A stretch of DNA of 64,000 nt, taken from positions 1-64,000 of the forward strand of contig NZ_NEQV01000010.1 of the NCBI RefSeq assembly GCF_002799245.1, given 5' to 3'. A program made the translations under genes and the position numbers. Below the pieces are notes generated by a model. The model worked only from the letters and a program-made list of their open reading frames with translations. It was not told the DNA's origin and did not search any database. Positions 16,301 through 25,084 of the stretch are shown here, piece by piece. This DNA is from Stenotrophomonas maltophilia (GTDB lineage Bacteria > Pseudomonadota > Gammaproteobacteria > Xanthomonadales > Xanthomonadaceae). Every line of letters starts with the position of its first letter. The first letter of the stretch is position 1.

Positions 16301-18763
16301 TTACTTTGCGTTCTTCACGTAGGTGTCGAACCAGTTCAGCATTTCCGACACCAGCTGCTCGTTCGATTCCAGCGCGGTATACCAGTGCGGCTCGTTCGGC
16401 AGCATCACCAGGCGGGTGGTGCCGCCGTTGCCGCGGATCGCCTGGTACAGCTTGCGCGACTGGAACGGCTCGGTGCCGGGGTTGGCGTCGTCCTCGCCGT
16501 GGACCAGCAGCAACGGCAGCTTGATCTTGTCGGCATAGAAGAACGGCGACGCCTTCAGGTACACGTCCTGCGCCTGCCACACCGAGCGGCGCTCGTTCTG
16601 GAAGCCGAACGGGGTAAAGGTCTTGTTGTACGAACCGCTGGTCGCCACACCGGCCTTGAACAGCTTCGTGTGCGCGATCAGGTTGGCGGTCATCAGGCCG
16701 CCATGGCTGTGACCGGTCACGCCGATGCGGTTGCGATCGACCACGCCCATGTCCACCGCCTTGTCCACTGCCGCCTTGGCGTCAGCTTCCAGCTGCTCCA
16801 GGTAGGTGTCGTAGGCGTTCTTCGGGTCACCCACGATCGGGAACGAGGCGTTGTCGATGATCGCGTAGCCGGCCAGCAGCATCAGGCGGTACGGTTGCAG
16901 ACGGGTGAAGGTCTGCTGCGAACCGGACACCTGCCCTGCCTGCGCGGCGTTGGCGAAGTCGGCCGGATAGGCGTACAGGATCGCCGGCACACGCTGGCCT
17001 TCCTTGTAGCCCGGCGGCGTGTACAGGGTGAACGACAGGTCCACGCCGTCGGCGCGCTTGTAGGTCACCAGCTGCTTCTTGATCTGGCGCACTTCCGGGG
17101 TCGGGTCGACCAGCTTGGTCAGCGCGGTTGCGGTGGAGGCGAACTGAGCCTCGCCGGCCTTCGCGTCGGCCACCGCATCCCCCTGCTGGCGGATGAAGGC
17201 ATTCGGCGGATCGATCACCGACTGGTGCCAGGTCAGGTAGCGGCCCGGCGTGCTGCTGAACCCGAGGAACTGCTCGTAGGCATCGGCGCTGCTGCGGAAC
17301 AGGCGCTCGCTCTTCAGTGTGCCCAGGTCCAGGCGGTCGAGGAACGGACGGTCGCCCTGCGGCGAGGCGCCACGGCCGCTGAGGAATACATGGTTGCCCT
17401 CGCGGCGCACGACCCGCGCGCCATTCGGCAGGCGGGTGAAGACCAGGTCGCCGGGGTTGCCGTACAGCTCATCGCTGGACATGTCCCACAGCAGGCGGCC
17501 TTCTTTCTTCGGCTGGTCCACATCGACGATGCGGGTCTGCATCCAGTGGCGGTTCTCGTCGTTCTCGTACTGGAACGCCACGGCAGGATCGGCGGTCCAC
17601 GCGTAGCCTTCGAAGCGCTGCGCAGTGCGGGTGATCTCGACCGGCTTGCCGTTGAACGGCGCCTTCAGCATCAGCACGCGATCGCGATGCGGCACGTTGA
17701 CCTTCCAGTCGCCCTTGTCCAGTGCTTCGGCATAGACCAGGGTGGCCGGATCGGTGGCACGCCAGTCGAAACCGCGCGGGCCTTCCGGCACGCCGTGCAC
17801 CGGCACGCGGTCGGCCAGCGGCAGGCTGGCGATCGCAGTGCTGCGCCCGCTGCTGATATCCAGCACGGCCACGTCGTTGGCAAAACGCTGGTAGGTCACC
17901 GCGTGCGAATACGGTGCCTTGATCGATTCGGTCAGCACGTGCACGCCATCGGGTGCGGCGCTGACATCGTTGAACAGTGCCGGCTGGCCGACCGGACGCA
18001 CGCTGTTGGCGGCGGTATCGACCACGGCCAGCTGCGAAGCGCCGTAATAGGCAAACAGCTTTTCGTCATGCACGCTGGTCAGCGTGTCGCGGGCTTCATA
18101 GGTACTGCTTTCACCACTGCTGCCCAGCGACTCCTGAGCGTCCGGGCCGGTCGGCACGCCACCATTGGACGGCGCCGGGCCCTGGTTGGCCGGAACCAGC
18201 TTCACCAGCAGGTTCTGGCTGCTTCCCAGCCACTGCACGGTATTGCCGAAGATCGGGTTCAGCTGCACGTTCGGCACCTGCTTCACCTGGCCGGTGGCAG
18301 CATCGCCCACCCACAGCTGCACGCTGGTATCGACCGCATTCTGGAAGGCGAAGTGGCTGCCGTCGGCCGACCACAGCGCGCCGGTGGCACAGCCCTGCGG
18401 CAGGTTGACCTTGGTCTCCTTGCCACTGCCGATGTCGACCAGGGTGAAGTCGGCCACGCAGGCCGGAATGCCATAGCCGCCGGGAGTGTCATGGCGGCTG
18501 CGGTTCTTCGGCTCCAGGCGCACGCCGGCCAGCTTCAGGTACGGCTGGGCGACGCGGCTGATCGACGGGTAGGTCTGCGCGGTGGTCAGCAGCAGGCGCT
18601 GGCCGCCCGGGGCCACGTTCGGTGCCGGCGGCGGCGGGGCCTTCAGCACCTTGAGCAGGTGTTCCGGCGGCTTCGCGTAATCGGCCAGCGCCGGGCCTGC
18701 GGCCAGCAGGCCGACGGTGGCAACGGCAACAGCCGCCGCCAGAGAGGTTCGACGGATCAGCAT
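16301..18763 (-). CDS. Exported S9-family serine peptidase (prolyl oligopeptidase fold)
   Basis: An 820-residue protein with a signal peptide (residues 1-27, ending ALAD). A beta-propeller region (about 40-560) precedes an alpha/beta-hydrolase domain with the nucleophile elbow GHSHGG, the Asp region VHGEDDANPG and the His region EPHWY near the C-terminus. The opening PPEHLLKVLKAPPPP and the length match the S9D glutamyl-endopeptidase-like group known from plants and bacteria. It is therefore probably a periplasmic peptidase acting on short peptides. A hairpin terminator follows; a separate small gene precedes it. Confidence 0.88.
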   Translation of the reverse strand: MLIRRTSLAAAVAVATVGLLAAGPALADYAKPPEHLLKVLKAPPPPAPNVAPGGQRLLLTTAQTYPSISRVAQPYLKLAGVRLEPKNRSRHDTPGGYGIPACVADFTLVDIGSGKETKVNLPQGCATGALWSADGSHFAFQNAVDTSVQLWVGDAATGQVKQVPNVQLNPIFGNTVQWLGSSQNLLVKLVPANQGPAPSNGGVPTGPDAQESLGSSGESSTYEARDTLTSVHDEKLFAYYGASQLAVVDTAANSVRPVGQPALFNDVSAAPDGVHVLTESIKAPYSHAVTYQRFANDVAVLDISSGRSTAIASLPLADRVPVHGVPEGPRGFDWRATDPATLVYAEALDKGDWKVNVPHRDRVLMLKAPFNGKPVEITRTAQRFEGYAWTADPAVAFQYENDENRHWMQTRIVDVDQPKKEGRLLWDMSSDELYGNPGDLVFTRLPNGARVVRREGNHVFLSGRGASPQGDRPFLDRLDLGTLKSERLFRSSADAYEQFLGFSSTPGRYLTWHQSVIDPPNAFIRQQGDAVADAKAGEAQFASTATALTKLVDPTPEVRQIKKQLVTYKRADGVDLSFTLYTPPGYKEGQRVPAILYAYPADFANAAQAGQVSGSQQTFTRLQPYRLMLLAGYAIIDNASFPIVGDPKNAYDTYLEQLEADAKAAVDKAVDMGVVDRNRIGVTGHSHGGLMTANLIAHTKLFKAGVATSGSYNKTFTPFGFQNERRSVWQAQDVYLKASPFFYADKIKLPLLLVHGEDDANPGTEPFQSRKLYQAIRGNGGTTRLVMLPNEPHWYTALESNEQLVSEMLNWFDTYVKNAK

Positions 18764-18880
18764 CCTTATCCCCTGGGTGTGAGTGGATACCCGGAATCGG
18801 GCATGGACCCGAATCTAGCACCGCAGGGGCACGCGTGAATGGGCCGGAAGGACTAGTGGCCGGATGGGGCAAAGTGCCGT

Positions 18881-18913
18881 GCTGGCAGGCGCCGGCGGCC
18901 GGCGCCTGCCAGC
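18881..18913 (-). terminator. Strong terminator hairpin
   Basis: A perfect 15-bp stem (gctggcaggcgccgg and its complement) with a 3-base loop lies 12 bp downstream of the stop of the 18926-19255 gene. No T-run is present, but the stem is very stable. Confidence 0.7.
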
Positions 18914-18925
18914 CATGGCCAGGTA

Positions 18926-19255
18926 CTACTGCTGGGCGTGCAGGTCCCAGGTGGCCAGGTAGTCCGGGTCGACCACGATCATGCCGCTGCTGCGCATGCG
19001 GTACTCACCTGGCTCGGCGGGCTGGTAGTGATCGAGCATCGGCGGCAGGTAGCGCTCGTGGCCATCATTCTCGTCGGCCAGTACCACGCCTTCGACGGCG
19101 CTGATGCGCAGCACCGTACCCGCGTACTGTTCCAGCCCCTGCACCTGGCCGTCACCGCCATAGCGGGTCACGCCGACCAGCACCACCTTGCCGATCATTT
19201 CCTCGACCTTGGCATCGTCCAGGATCGGCAGCATGGGAGTGAATTCGTCGTTCAT
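18926..19255 (-). CDS. Small cytosolic protein of unknown function
   Basis: A 109-residue acidic protein starting MNDEFTPMLPILDDAKVEEMIGK, with no signal peptide. The middle part (VLVGVTRYGGDGQVQGLEQYAGTVLRISAVEGVVLA) looks like a small SH3-like or OB-like beta barrel. An upstream frame extension to 19378 is rejected because the composition changes and tggaggtgcaccg, a good ribosome binding site, precedes 19255. No known function. Confidence 0.68.
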   Translation of the reverse strand: MNDEFTPMLPILDDAKVEEMIGKVVLVGVTRYGGDGQVQGLEQYAGTVLRISAVEGVVLADENDGHERYLPPMLDHYQPAEPGEYRMRSSGMIVVDPDYLATWDLHAQQ

Positions 19256-19720
19256 CGGTGCACCTCCAAAGCCTGCAGGAACATCGTGGACAAGGCACCT
19301 TCCGCGCGCGGTGGCCACCGGCGGCATCGCAAGGTGCACACTGAAAGCGGGTATCCAGGGGAATCGCAGCGCCGGCACACGAATGCCGGTTCCGCGAGGA
19401 TGGGTGTGGGCAACTGGTGCGTACGGCGGCCATCCTTGCCGGCAGAGTGACCGTATCAGGCCAGGGTCAACACCACGCGTTGCATAGCGTGCAGGATGAT
19501 GCGTGACAGCTGCGCTGTAGCGGCATGACAGCCTCCCGTTGAAGGTTACACGCGGGTGGAATGCTCCATTGACGCCGATGCTGCCATCGGCAACGGAAGG
19601 GTGAAGTGAAGACTGCGCCGCATTTTCCCCTCCCTGCCGTTTTCGTGCGAATCAATTGCGCTTAACCTCTGCTTCATCCGGCGGCCCCTAGGGTCAGCCT
19701 TCAATCTGCAAGGAACGCAC
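19256..19720. other. 465-bp intergenic region upstream of the effector locus
   Basis: No gene, RNA or REP palindrome was recognised. The base composition falls in the last 200 bp before 19721, with stretches such as gaatcaattgcgcttaa, which suggests a promoter region for the downstream pair. The remaining frames on both strands are short and look like shadows. Confidence 0.45.
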
Positions 19721-20335
19721 ATGCCCCGGTACGCATTCATACGACCGTGGACCATCGCTTTGTCCGTGGCCACGCTCTGCGCCTGCGCACATGCCGCTGA
19801 CCGCACGCCGACTTCTCAAGGAACCGACACCATGGCCCCCTCCGTATCCGAGACCACCCCGCCTTCGCTTGATGCCGGGCAGCTGCTGCTGCGCCTGCTG
19901 GACCTGATCAAGACCACGACCTCCACCCGCGACCTGACCGCCGAACGCCTGTCTGCCGCAATGCAGGCACCGGCACAGACCTTCGGCCCCGGGCACTTCG
20001 GCTACGGCGGCACACTGACCCCGGAATGGGGCTACGGCCTGGAACTGAAGCGCGCCGGCGCCGCCGATGCACGACTGGACCTGAACTTCATCGACACCAG
20101 TGCCGGCCGCAAGGCCTCGGCTGCAGCCATCTGCCAGATCGACTTCAACCACTTCGCCTCGGCACTGGATGCGGCGGGTTTCAAGCGCCAGACGGTGCGC
20201 GGCGAACACGGCCGGGTGATCCATGAGCGCTTCAATCGACCGCAGCTGAGCATCAAGGTCGACACGATGCCAGAGAACCCCAACGCCACCGGCGATGCCA
20301 CGCATGCCTGCGTGCGTCTCGTGACCGTGCAGTAA
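19721..20335 (+). CDS. Candidate immunity protein of a T4SS effector
   Basis: A 204-residue exported protein. The signal peptide (residues 1-26) contains L-C-A-C at 19-22, a possible lipobox. The mature part begins with a disordered Thr/Ser/Pro stretch, then a domain with RLLDLIKTTTSTRDLTAERLSAAMQ and a beta-rich C-terminal half. AAGGAA lies 5 bp before the start. It is 12 bp ahead of a metallopeptidase-like XVIPCD effector gene on the same strand. In Xanthomonadales, T4SS effectors are typically paired with an exported or lipoprotein inhibitor that protects the producer. The role is inferred from position, export and lack of another domain. Confidence 0.7.
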   Translation: MPRYAFIRPWTIALSVATLCACAHAADRTPTSQGTDTMAPSVSETTPPSLDAGQLLLRLLDLIKTTTSTRDLTAERLSAAMQAPAQTFGPGHFGYGGTLTPEWGYGLELKRAGAADARLDLNFIDTSAGRKASAAAICQIDFNHFASALDAAGFKRQTVRGEHGRVIHERFNRPQLSIKVDTMPENPNATGDATHACVRLVTVQ

Positions 20336-20347
20336 GGGGAGGCAGCA

Positions 20348-21799
20348 ATGACGACCCTTTCAGCAGAAACCGAACGCCTGCTGGGCGAGTTCGCAGGCAA
20401 GACCGACGTCACCACCGACCAGGTCGACAACCTGCGCAGGATCATCGCCGAGTCCCCTGTCCTGGCAAAGCAGGTGGACGCTGCCATCGCCGCAGGCCAC
20501 CTGAAGCACTTCGAACTGCAGCCGGCCGAGACCAACGCAGGTGGCACCTACCTGGGCGATACCAAGTCAATCGCGCTGCCCGCATCGGCGCTGTCCACGC
20601 CAGCGGCGCCGGACACGCTGGATGCGGCGGACCTGACCTTCGTGCTGGGCCACGAAATCCAGCATGGGTTCAACCACGCAGGGACTGAGCGTGCGCTGGA
20701 GCAGTTCGACGCCGATCTGGCGGAGGTTGCCGGTCGCCCCACCGGTCATGACTACACCGAGGCGATCGGCACCCTGCTGGCCGCCAACCGGCGCGATGAG
20801 GCCTCGGCCAACATCGAGGGCTGGAACGCCCTGGCAAGCCGGGTCCGGGCTGCCAGGCCGGACGCCACGCTGGGCGACCTGTACGACGCCAGCACACGCT
20901 CGAAACAGTTCGTGGGCCTGCAGCCGGGTCCGCCGGTCACCTATGCTGCGCACCCCGACCTGACGCTCAACGATGACCTGAGCATGACCGCCACGGCAGC
21001 CAACATCGAAGGCATGGGCAAGCACTACTACGACGAGGGTGTGAGCTCACGACTGGGCCACAACAGCAATTCGGATTACCAGAACTACTACGGTTCCTAC
21101 GCCATCAGCCTCGCCTGCCAGTATGAAGCGGTCAATCCGGCGCCGGACGGCATCAGCCGGATGGAGGTCAACATGCGGAAGCTGGGCCTGCAGGAGAGCC
21201 TGCTGGAGCAGAACGGACTGGACTTCGGCGAGGCTTCGCCTCCGCGCCAGCCGTACTTCGATACCAGTACCTCGCCATCCACGCTGCGCTACTTCGACCA
21301 CACCGCAGCTACGCACGTCCACGTGCCGATCACCGCGCAGCCACCCGGCAACACGCCGGTACAGCCGGCGGGTGCCGACATGCCGAACGTCCTTCCGGAG
21401 GGACGTGACCGTTCCCTGCATGAGCAGATCCGCGGCAAGGTGGCCGAACTGGATGCCGCCAACGGGCGCAGCTTCGATGCGTCCAGCGAACGCCTGAGCG
21501 CCAGCCTGCTGGTGCTGGCCCGCGAGAACGGGCTGGACCGGGTCGACCACGTGGTGCTCAGCCAGCAGACCGGGGGCGCGGCCGCGGCGCAGAACATCTT
21601 CGTGGTGAAGGGGGCGCTGGATGATCCGTCCTCCCTGCGCGCGCACTCGCCCACCGCAGAGGCGGCGCAGCGCCCGGTGCAGGAAAGCCTGGACAATCTC
21701 GCCGTGGTCAACCAGCGACAGGCCGAACAGGCCTCGCAGGAACAGACCCGCCAGCGCGAACAGGTGCAGGAACAGCAGCGCAGCGCGTTGTCGCACTGA
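20348..21799 (+). CDS. X-T4SS antibacterial effector with metallopeptidase-like domain and XVIPCD
   Basis: A 483-residue protein without a signal peptide. The N-terminal half carries a zinc-peptidase-like motif H102-E-I-Q-H106 followed by His110, and an acidic DADLAEVAGRP segment. The C-terminal region of about 110 residues (about 373-483) has the hallmarks of the XVIPCD, the recruitment signal recognised by VirD4 in Xanthomonadales. These are a DRSLHEQIRGKV opening, GLDRVDHVVLS, FVVKGALDD and a Gln/Arg-rich tail (QASQEQTRQREQVQEQQR). The likely role is delivery into rival bacteria and hydrolysis of periplasmic peptide bonds. The catalytic target is inferred. The upstream gene is the candidate immunity partner. 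Confidence 0.82.
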   Translation: MTTLSAETERLLGEFAGKTDVTTDQVDNLRRIIAESPVLAKQVDAAIAAGHLKHFELQPAETNAGGTYLGDTKSIALPASALSTPAAPDTLDAADLTFVLGHEIQHGFNHAGTERALEQFDADLAEVAGRPTGHDYTEAIGTLLAANRRDEASANIEGWNALASRVRAARPDATLGDLYDASTRSKQFVGLQPGPPVTYAAHPDLTLNDDLSMTATAANIEGMGKHYYDEGVSSRLGHNSNSDYQNYYGSYAISLACQYEAVNPAPDGISRMEVNMRKLGLQESLLEQNGLDFGEASPPRQPYFDTSTSPSTLRYFDHTAATHVHVPITAQPPGNTPVQPAGADMPNVLPEGRDRSLHEQIRGKVAELDAANGRSFDASSERLSASLLVLARENGLDRVDHVVLSQQTGGAAAAQNIFVVKGALDDPSSLRAHSPTAEAAQRPVQESLDNLAVVNQRQAEQASQEQTRQREQVQEQQRSALSH

Positions 21800-21869
21800 G
21801 GGCAGACGGGAGGGAGCCGCCGCGGCATGGCCCGGCGCTCCCGCCCCGGCAGCACGCTAGAATGCGTCC

Positions 21870-22646
21870 ATGCGCACCGTACATGCCCTCCGCTACATCA
21901 CCCCTCTGCGGGAAGGCGGCTCCCTGCCCGCCGTGGTCGAGACCGACGACGACGGGATGGCCGTGCTGAAATTCCGTGGCGCCGGCCAGGGCCCGAAAGC
22001 GTTGATCGCCGAGCTGATCGCCGGCGAGATGGCGCGCACGCTGGGCCTGCCGATTCCGGAAATCCTGTTCGTCGAGCTGGATCGCGAGTTCGCACGCACC
22101 GAGCCCGACCCGGAGATCCAGGAGCTGATCCGCGCCAGCGAGGGCCTGAACCTGGGCCTGGACTACCTGCCCGGTGCGATCAATTACGATCCGGCGGCCA
22201 TGCCGGTGGATGCCGACCTCGCCTCGCGCATCGTCTGGTTCGATGCATTCACCAGCAATGTCGATCGCACCACCCGCAACCCCAACCTGATGGTGTGGCA
22301 CCGCAGGCTGTACCTGATCGACCACGGCGCGGCGATGTACTTCCACCACGATTGGGCCAACGCCGGCGACGCCTGCGAAAAGCCGTTCGTGTTGATCCGC
22401 GATCACGTGCTGCTGTCGTTCGCCAGCCGCATCGCCGAGGTGGATGCGGAGCTGGCTGCACGCCTGACCGATGCCGAGATCGAGCGCATCGTCGGCCTGG
22501 TGCCGGACAGCTGGTTGCTGGGCGAGCCGGCATTCGACAGCCCGCAGGCCTACCGCCAGGGCTATATCAACTATCTCAAGCATCGCCTGAAAGTGCGTGC
22601 GGTGTTCGTGCAGGAGGCCCTCCGTGCCCACGCTGCACACGTATGA
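21870..22646 (+). CDS. HipA-like kinase family protein
   Basis: A 258-residue protein resembling the short HipA-type kinase group. It has an N-terminal beta sheet with KFRGAGQGPKALIAELIAGEMAR (ATP-binding Lys region), then FDAFTSNVDRTTRNPN (catalytic-loop-like, with N-x-D-R) and LIDHGAAMYFHHDW (metal-binding, DHG in place of DFG). It lacks the N-terminal subdomain of true HipA, and no HipB-like antitoxin gene is adjacent. Instead a DUF3037 gene overlaps its 3' end by 23 bp, a recurring pair. The substrate is unknown. Confidence 0.78.
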   Translation: MRTVHALRYITPLREGGSLPAVVETDDDGMAVLKFRGAGQGPKALIAELIAGEMARTLGLPIPEILFVELDREFARTEPDPEIQELIRASEGLNLGLDYLPGAINYDPAAMPVDADLASRIVWFDAFTSNVDRTTRNPNLMVWHRRLYLIDHGAAMYFHHDWANAGDACEKPFVLIRDHVLLSFASRIAEVDAELAARLTDAEIERIVGLVPDSWLLGEPAFDSPQAYRQGYINYLKHRLKVRAVFVQEALRAHAAHV

Positions 22647-23016
22647 CTATGCGGTCATCCGCGTCGTGCCGCGGGTGGAACGCGAGGAGTTCATCAACGT
22701 CGGGGTGATCGTCTCCTGCCCCGGCGCGCGCCATCTGGAAGCGGCCATCGCGATCGATCCCGAGCGCCTGCGTGCCTTTGCGCCAGCGCTGGACCAGGAC
22801 GCGCTGCAACCGTGGCTGGATGCGATCGTCGCCATCTGCCGTGGCGACGCCAGCGCCGGACCGATCGCGCAGCTGCCCGCGCGCGCCCGCTTTCACTTCC
22901 TCACCGCCAAGCGCAGCTCGGTCGTGCAGATGTCCAGCACGCATGTCGGCCGCACGGCCGATCCGGCGGGCGTGGTGGAACACTTGATGGCGAAGATGGT
23001 GCGGGTGCCGGAATGA
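22624..23016 (+). CDS. DUF3037 protein, partner of the HipA-like kinase
   Basis: A 130-residue protein beginning with GTG at 22624 (VPTLHTYDYAVIRVVPRVEREEFINVGVI). An AGGAGG at 22612-22617 six bases upstream decides this start; the start is inside the kinase gene, overlapping it by 23 bp and implying translational coupling. The VPRVEREEFINVGVIV segment is the DUF3037 signature. The C-terminal part (FHFLTAKRSSVVQMSSTHVG) is typical. Function unknown; probably acts together with the kinase. Confidence 0.82.
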   Translation: MPTLHTYDYAVIRVVPRVEREEFINVGVIVSCPGARHLEAAIAIDPERLRAFAPALDQDALQPWLDAIVAICRGDASAGPIAQLPARARFHFLTAKRSSVVQMSSTHVGRTADPAGVVEHLMAKMVRVPE

Positions 23017-23032
23017 CCGGTACCTGCCACGG

Positions 23033-24463
23033 TCACAGTGGCAGCCTTCGCGCGATGTAGTTCACCACGTTACCGATCGCATCCGGATCGACATTGGCCA
23101 GGCCGACGATCACATAGCCCTGCGCGGGCAGCACCACGATGGCACTGTTCGATCCAGGTGCACCGCCTTCGTGGCCGTACTGGTGCTCCCTGCCCTCGCC
23201 CTGCACCACGAAACCAAAGCCATACCAGCCTTTGTGGTTCTGCGCCGTGGTGGCCTGCCGTAGCAATGCAGGCGAGACCAGCTTCCCGCTTTGCAGTGCC
23301 TCGGCAAACTTCATCATGTCGGCCACCGTGCTGTAGCCACCCCCGGCTGACATGCCGCGCCAGGGCAGCGACTTCGTTTCACGGACCCATTGCCCATCCT
23401 GCTTCGTGTAGGCGACGGCACGCTTCGGAACGCTCACAGTTTCAGGCTCGAAGCCGGTGCCGGCCATGCCCGCCGGCCGCAGGATGCGCTCCTCCACATA
23501 CGCGTAGTACGACTGCCCCGAAACGGCTTCGATGATGCGTCCCAGTACGATGAAGCCATAGTTGGAGTAACTGTCCTGGCTGCCCGGCGTGAACTGCGGT
23601 GCATCCCTGGCGAAGCGCTGCACGTAGTCGTCCAGGGTCTTCAGCGACGCCGAATACTGCTCGAAATCATCGCCGAAGAAATCCCCCAGGCCACTGGTAT
23701 GTGACAGCAGCTGGCGCACGGTCACGCTGTTGGCGACGGCCTTGTTCGGATAGTCCGGCAGGCACTTGCCGATCGTGTCATCGAGTCCGAGCTTGCCGGC
23801 CTGCACCAGCTGCAGGATCGCCACGGAGGTGAACATCTTGTTGGAGGACGCAAGGCGGAACTGCGTATCCACGCCCACTGCAATTCCGGCGGTGCGATCG
23901 GCATCGCCACCGCGCCAGTCCAGCAGCAGCTTTCCGTTCCGTGCCACCTGCAACGCACCCGACAGCGCGTCCTGCGCCCGCAGCGCCTCCAGTTTCGCTG
24001 CCGCATCGGCCATCAAGGCAGGCAGTTCAACCCGTGCCGGCTTGTACTTGTCCGGCGTTTCAGTGCCTTCGATCCGGAACTGCTTCAGCTGCGCCGGGTT
24101 GGCCGGGTCCATGACCGCCGTCACCCACATCGCACGTTCGCTCAGCTGGCCCATTACCAGCCGCTTCTCCTGGCCGGGCGCGCGCTCGATTGTTTCCAGT
24201 ACGCTCAGCGGGCCGGTGCTCCCGCGGAACTCAAGATAGTCCTTGGGACTGCTGCCTTCCTTCTTCGCATATCTGTCGGCGAATGCCTGCAGTGCATCGA
24301 GGCTGCCTGCATTGAAGGCCGCAAGCCAGTCATCGATGGCCTCCTGCGCGCGTGGATGCGCACGCTCGCCGAAGGCTGCGCCCACTGCCGGAAAAGCCGA
24401 AAGGGTCATCAACACCGAACAGGCCAGTACATTGCAGAGAAGCAGGCGTCCAACAGCCTTCAT
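23033..24463 (-). CDS. Exported serine hydrolase (class C beta-lactamase-like)
   Basis: A 476-residue protein with a signal peptide (about residues 1-29). An N-terminal domain of about 130 residues resembles the beta-rich extra domain found in some serine hydrolases. The catalytic domain follows, with SSNK (the SxxK motif), DSYSNYGF (YxN) and YGHEGGAPG (HxG, equivalent to KTG). All three catalytic boxes are intact, unlike the first serine hydrolase in this window. Likely a periplasmic esterase, D-peptidase or beta-lactamase-like enzyme; substrate unknown. It ends 16 bp from the convergent DUF3037 gene. Confidence 0.85.
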   Translation of the reverse strand: MKAVGRLLLCNVLACSVLMTLSAFPAVGAAFGERAHPRAQEAIDDWLAAFNAGSLDALQAFADRYAKKEGSSPKDYLEFRGSTGPLSVLETIERAPGQEKRLVMGQLSERAMWVTAVMDPANPAQLKQFRIEGTETPDKYKPARVELPALMADAAAKLEALRAQDALSGALQVARNGKLLLDWRGGDADRTAGIAVGVDTQFRLASSNKMFTSVAILQLVQAGKLGLDDTIGKCLPDYPNKAVANSVTVRQLLSHTSGLGDFFGDDFEQYSASLKTLDDYVQRFARDAPQFTPGSQDSYSNYGFIVLGRIIEAVSGQSYYAYVEERILRPAGMAGTGFEPETVSVPKRAVAYTKQDGQWVRETKSLPWRGMSAGGGYSTVADMMKFAEALQSGKLVSPALLRQATTAQNHKGWYGFGFVVQGEGREHQYGHEGGAPGSNSAIVVLPAQGYVIVGLANVDPDAIGNVVNYIARRLPL

Positions 24464-24527
24464 GGCAGCTCCTTCGCGGGTATCCCTGGACGCATCCTAG
24501 ATGATGGGGCGGCCCGCTGCATCCACG

Positions 24528-25034
24528 CTAGGGACTCTGCCGCAACACCTCGACCGTGACGGTGAATGCCTCGATGCGATGCCATTCGCTCCGCGCATGC
24601 GGCAGCGATTCCACGCCCATGCCGATCTGGTATCTCATCCCATCCGGGCCATCGCGCCAGTAGTACGGCGCGCCATTGCTCCAGCCGCAGCAGACGTAGC
24701 GCAATGCAGGCATGCCAAATGTCCGGCGCAGATAGGCTTCCACCTGTACTGCCTGGGCGCCGGGAACGCGGTAGCGGGCCTGCATGGGCTTGATGTAGGA
24801 CGCGTCATCCTGGCTGCAGCCCAGGTATTCCAGTCCCGCAGGCTTCCGGCCCATCGCCTGCAGGAAATCCTGGCATTCGATATCCGGCCGTGCCAGGCCG
24901 TCCGCACGCCCCTGCGCTTCCCACGCGGCCAGTGCCTGCGCAGGCGCCTGTTGCGCAATCACGCTGGCGGCGAACAGCAATGCTGGCAGCGCCAGCAGCA
25001 GGCGCGCACCACGCAACGGCAATCGGGGCAACAT
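24528..25034 (-). CDS. Exported DUF4952-like protein
   Basis: A 168-residue protein starting MLPRLPLRGARLLLALPALLFAASVIAQ, a signal peptide. The mature domain has ECQDFLQAMGRKPAGLEYLGC, a Tyr-rich middle and YVCCGWSNG, features I associate with DUF4952. The Cys pattern suggests disulfides. The long upstream reading frame (to 25193) overlaps the LysR gene and is rejected. Function unknown. Confidence 0.68.
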   Translation of the reverse strand: MLPRLPLRGARLLLALPALLFAASVIAQQAPAQALAAWEAQGRADGLARPDIECQDFLQAMGRKPAGLEYLGCSQDDASYIKPMQARYRVPGAQAVQVEAYLRRTFGMPALRYVCCGWSNGAPYYWRDGPDGMRYQIGMGVESLPHARSEWHRIEAFTVTVEVLRQSP

Positions 25035-25084
25035 CCCAGGGCGATCCTTCGCAGACGGTCGCGGGAATGCTAACCGATGCCGCG

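Noticed and set aside
16385-18838. An 817-residue frame antisense to the S9 peptidase
   Set aside because: It is a composition shadow rich in His/Gln/Arg; the peptidase with signal peptide and catalytic triad is the real gene.
21870-23016. Classical HipBA toxin-antitoxin module
   Set aside because: There is no HTH HipB-like gene, and the kinase lacks the N-terminal subdomain of HipA.
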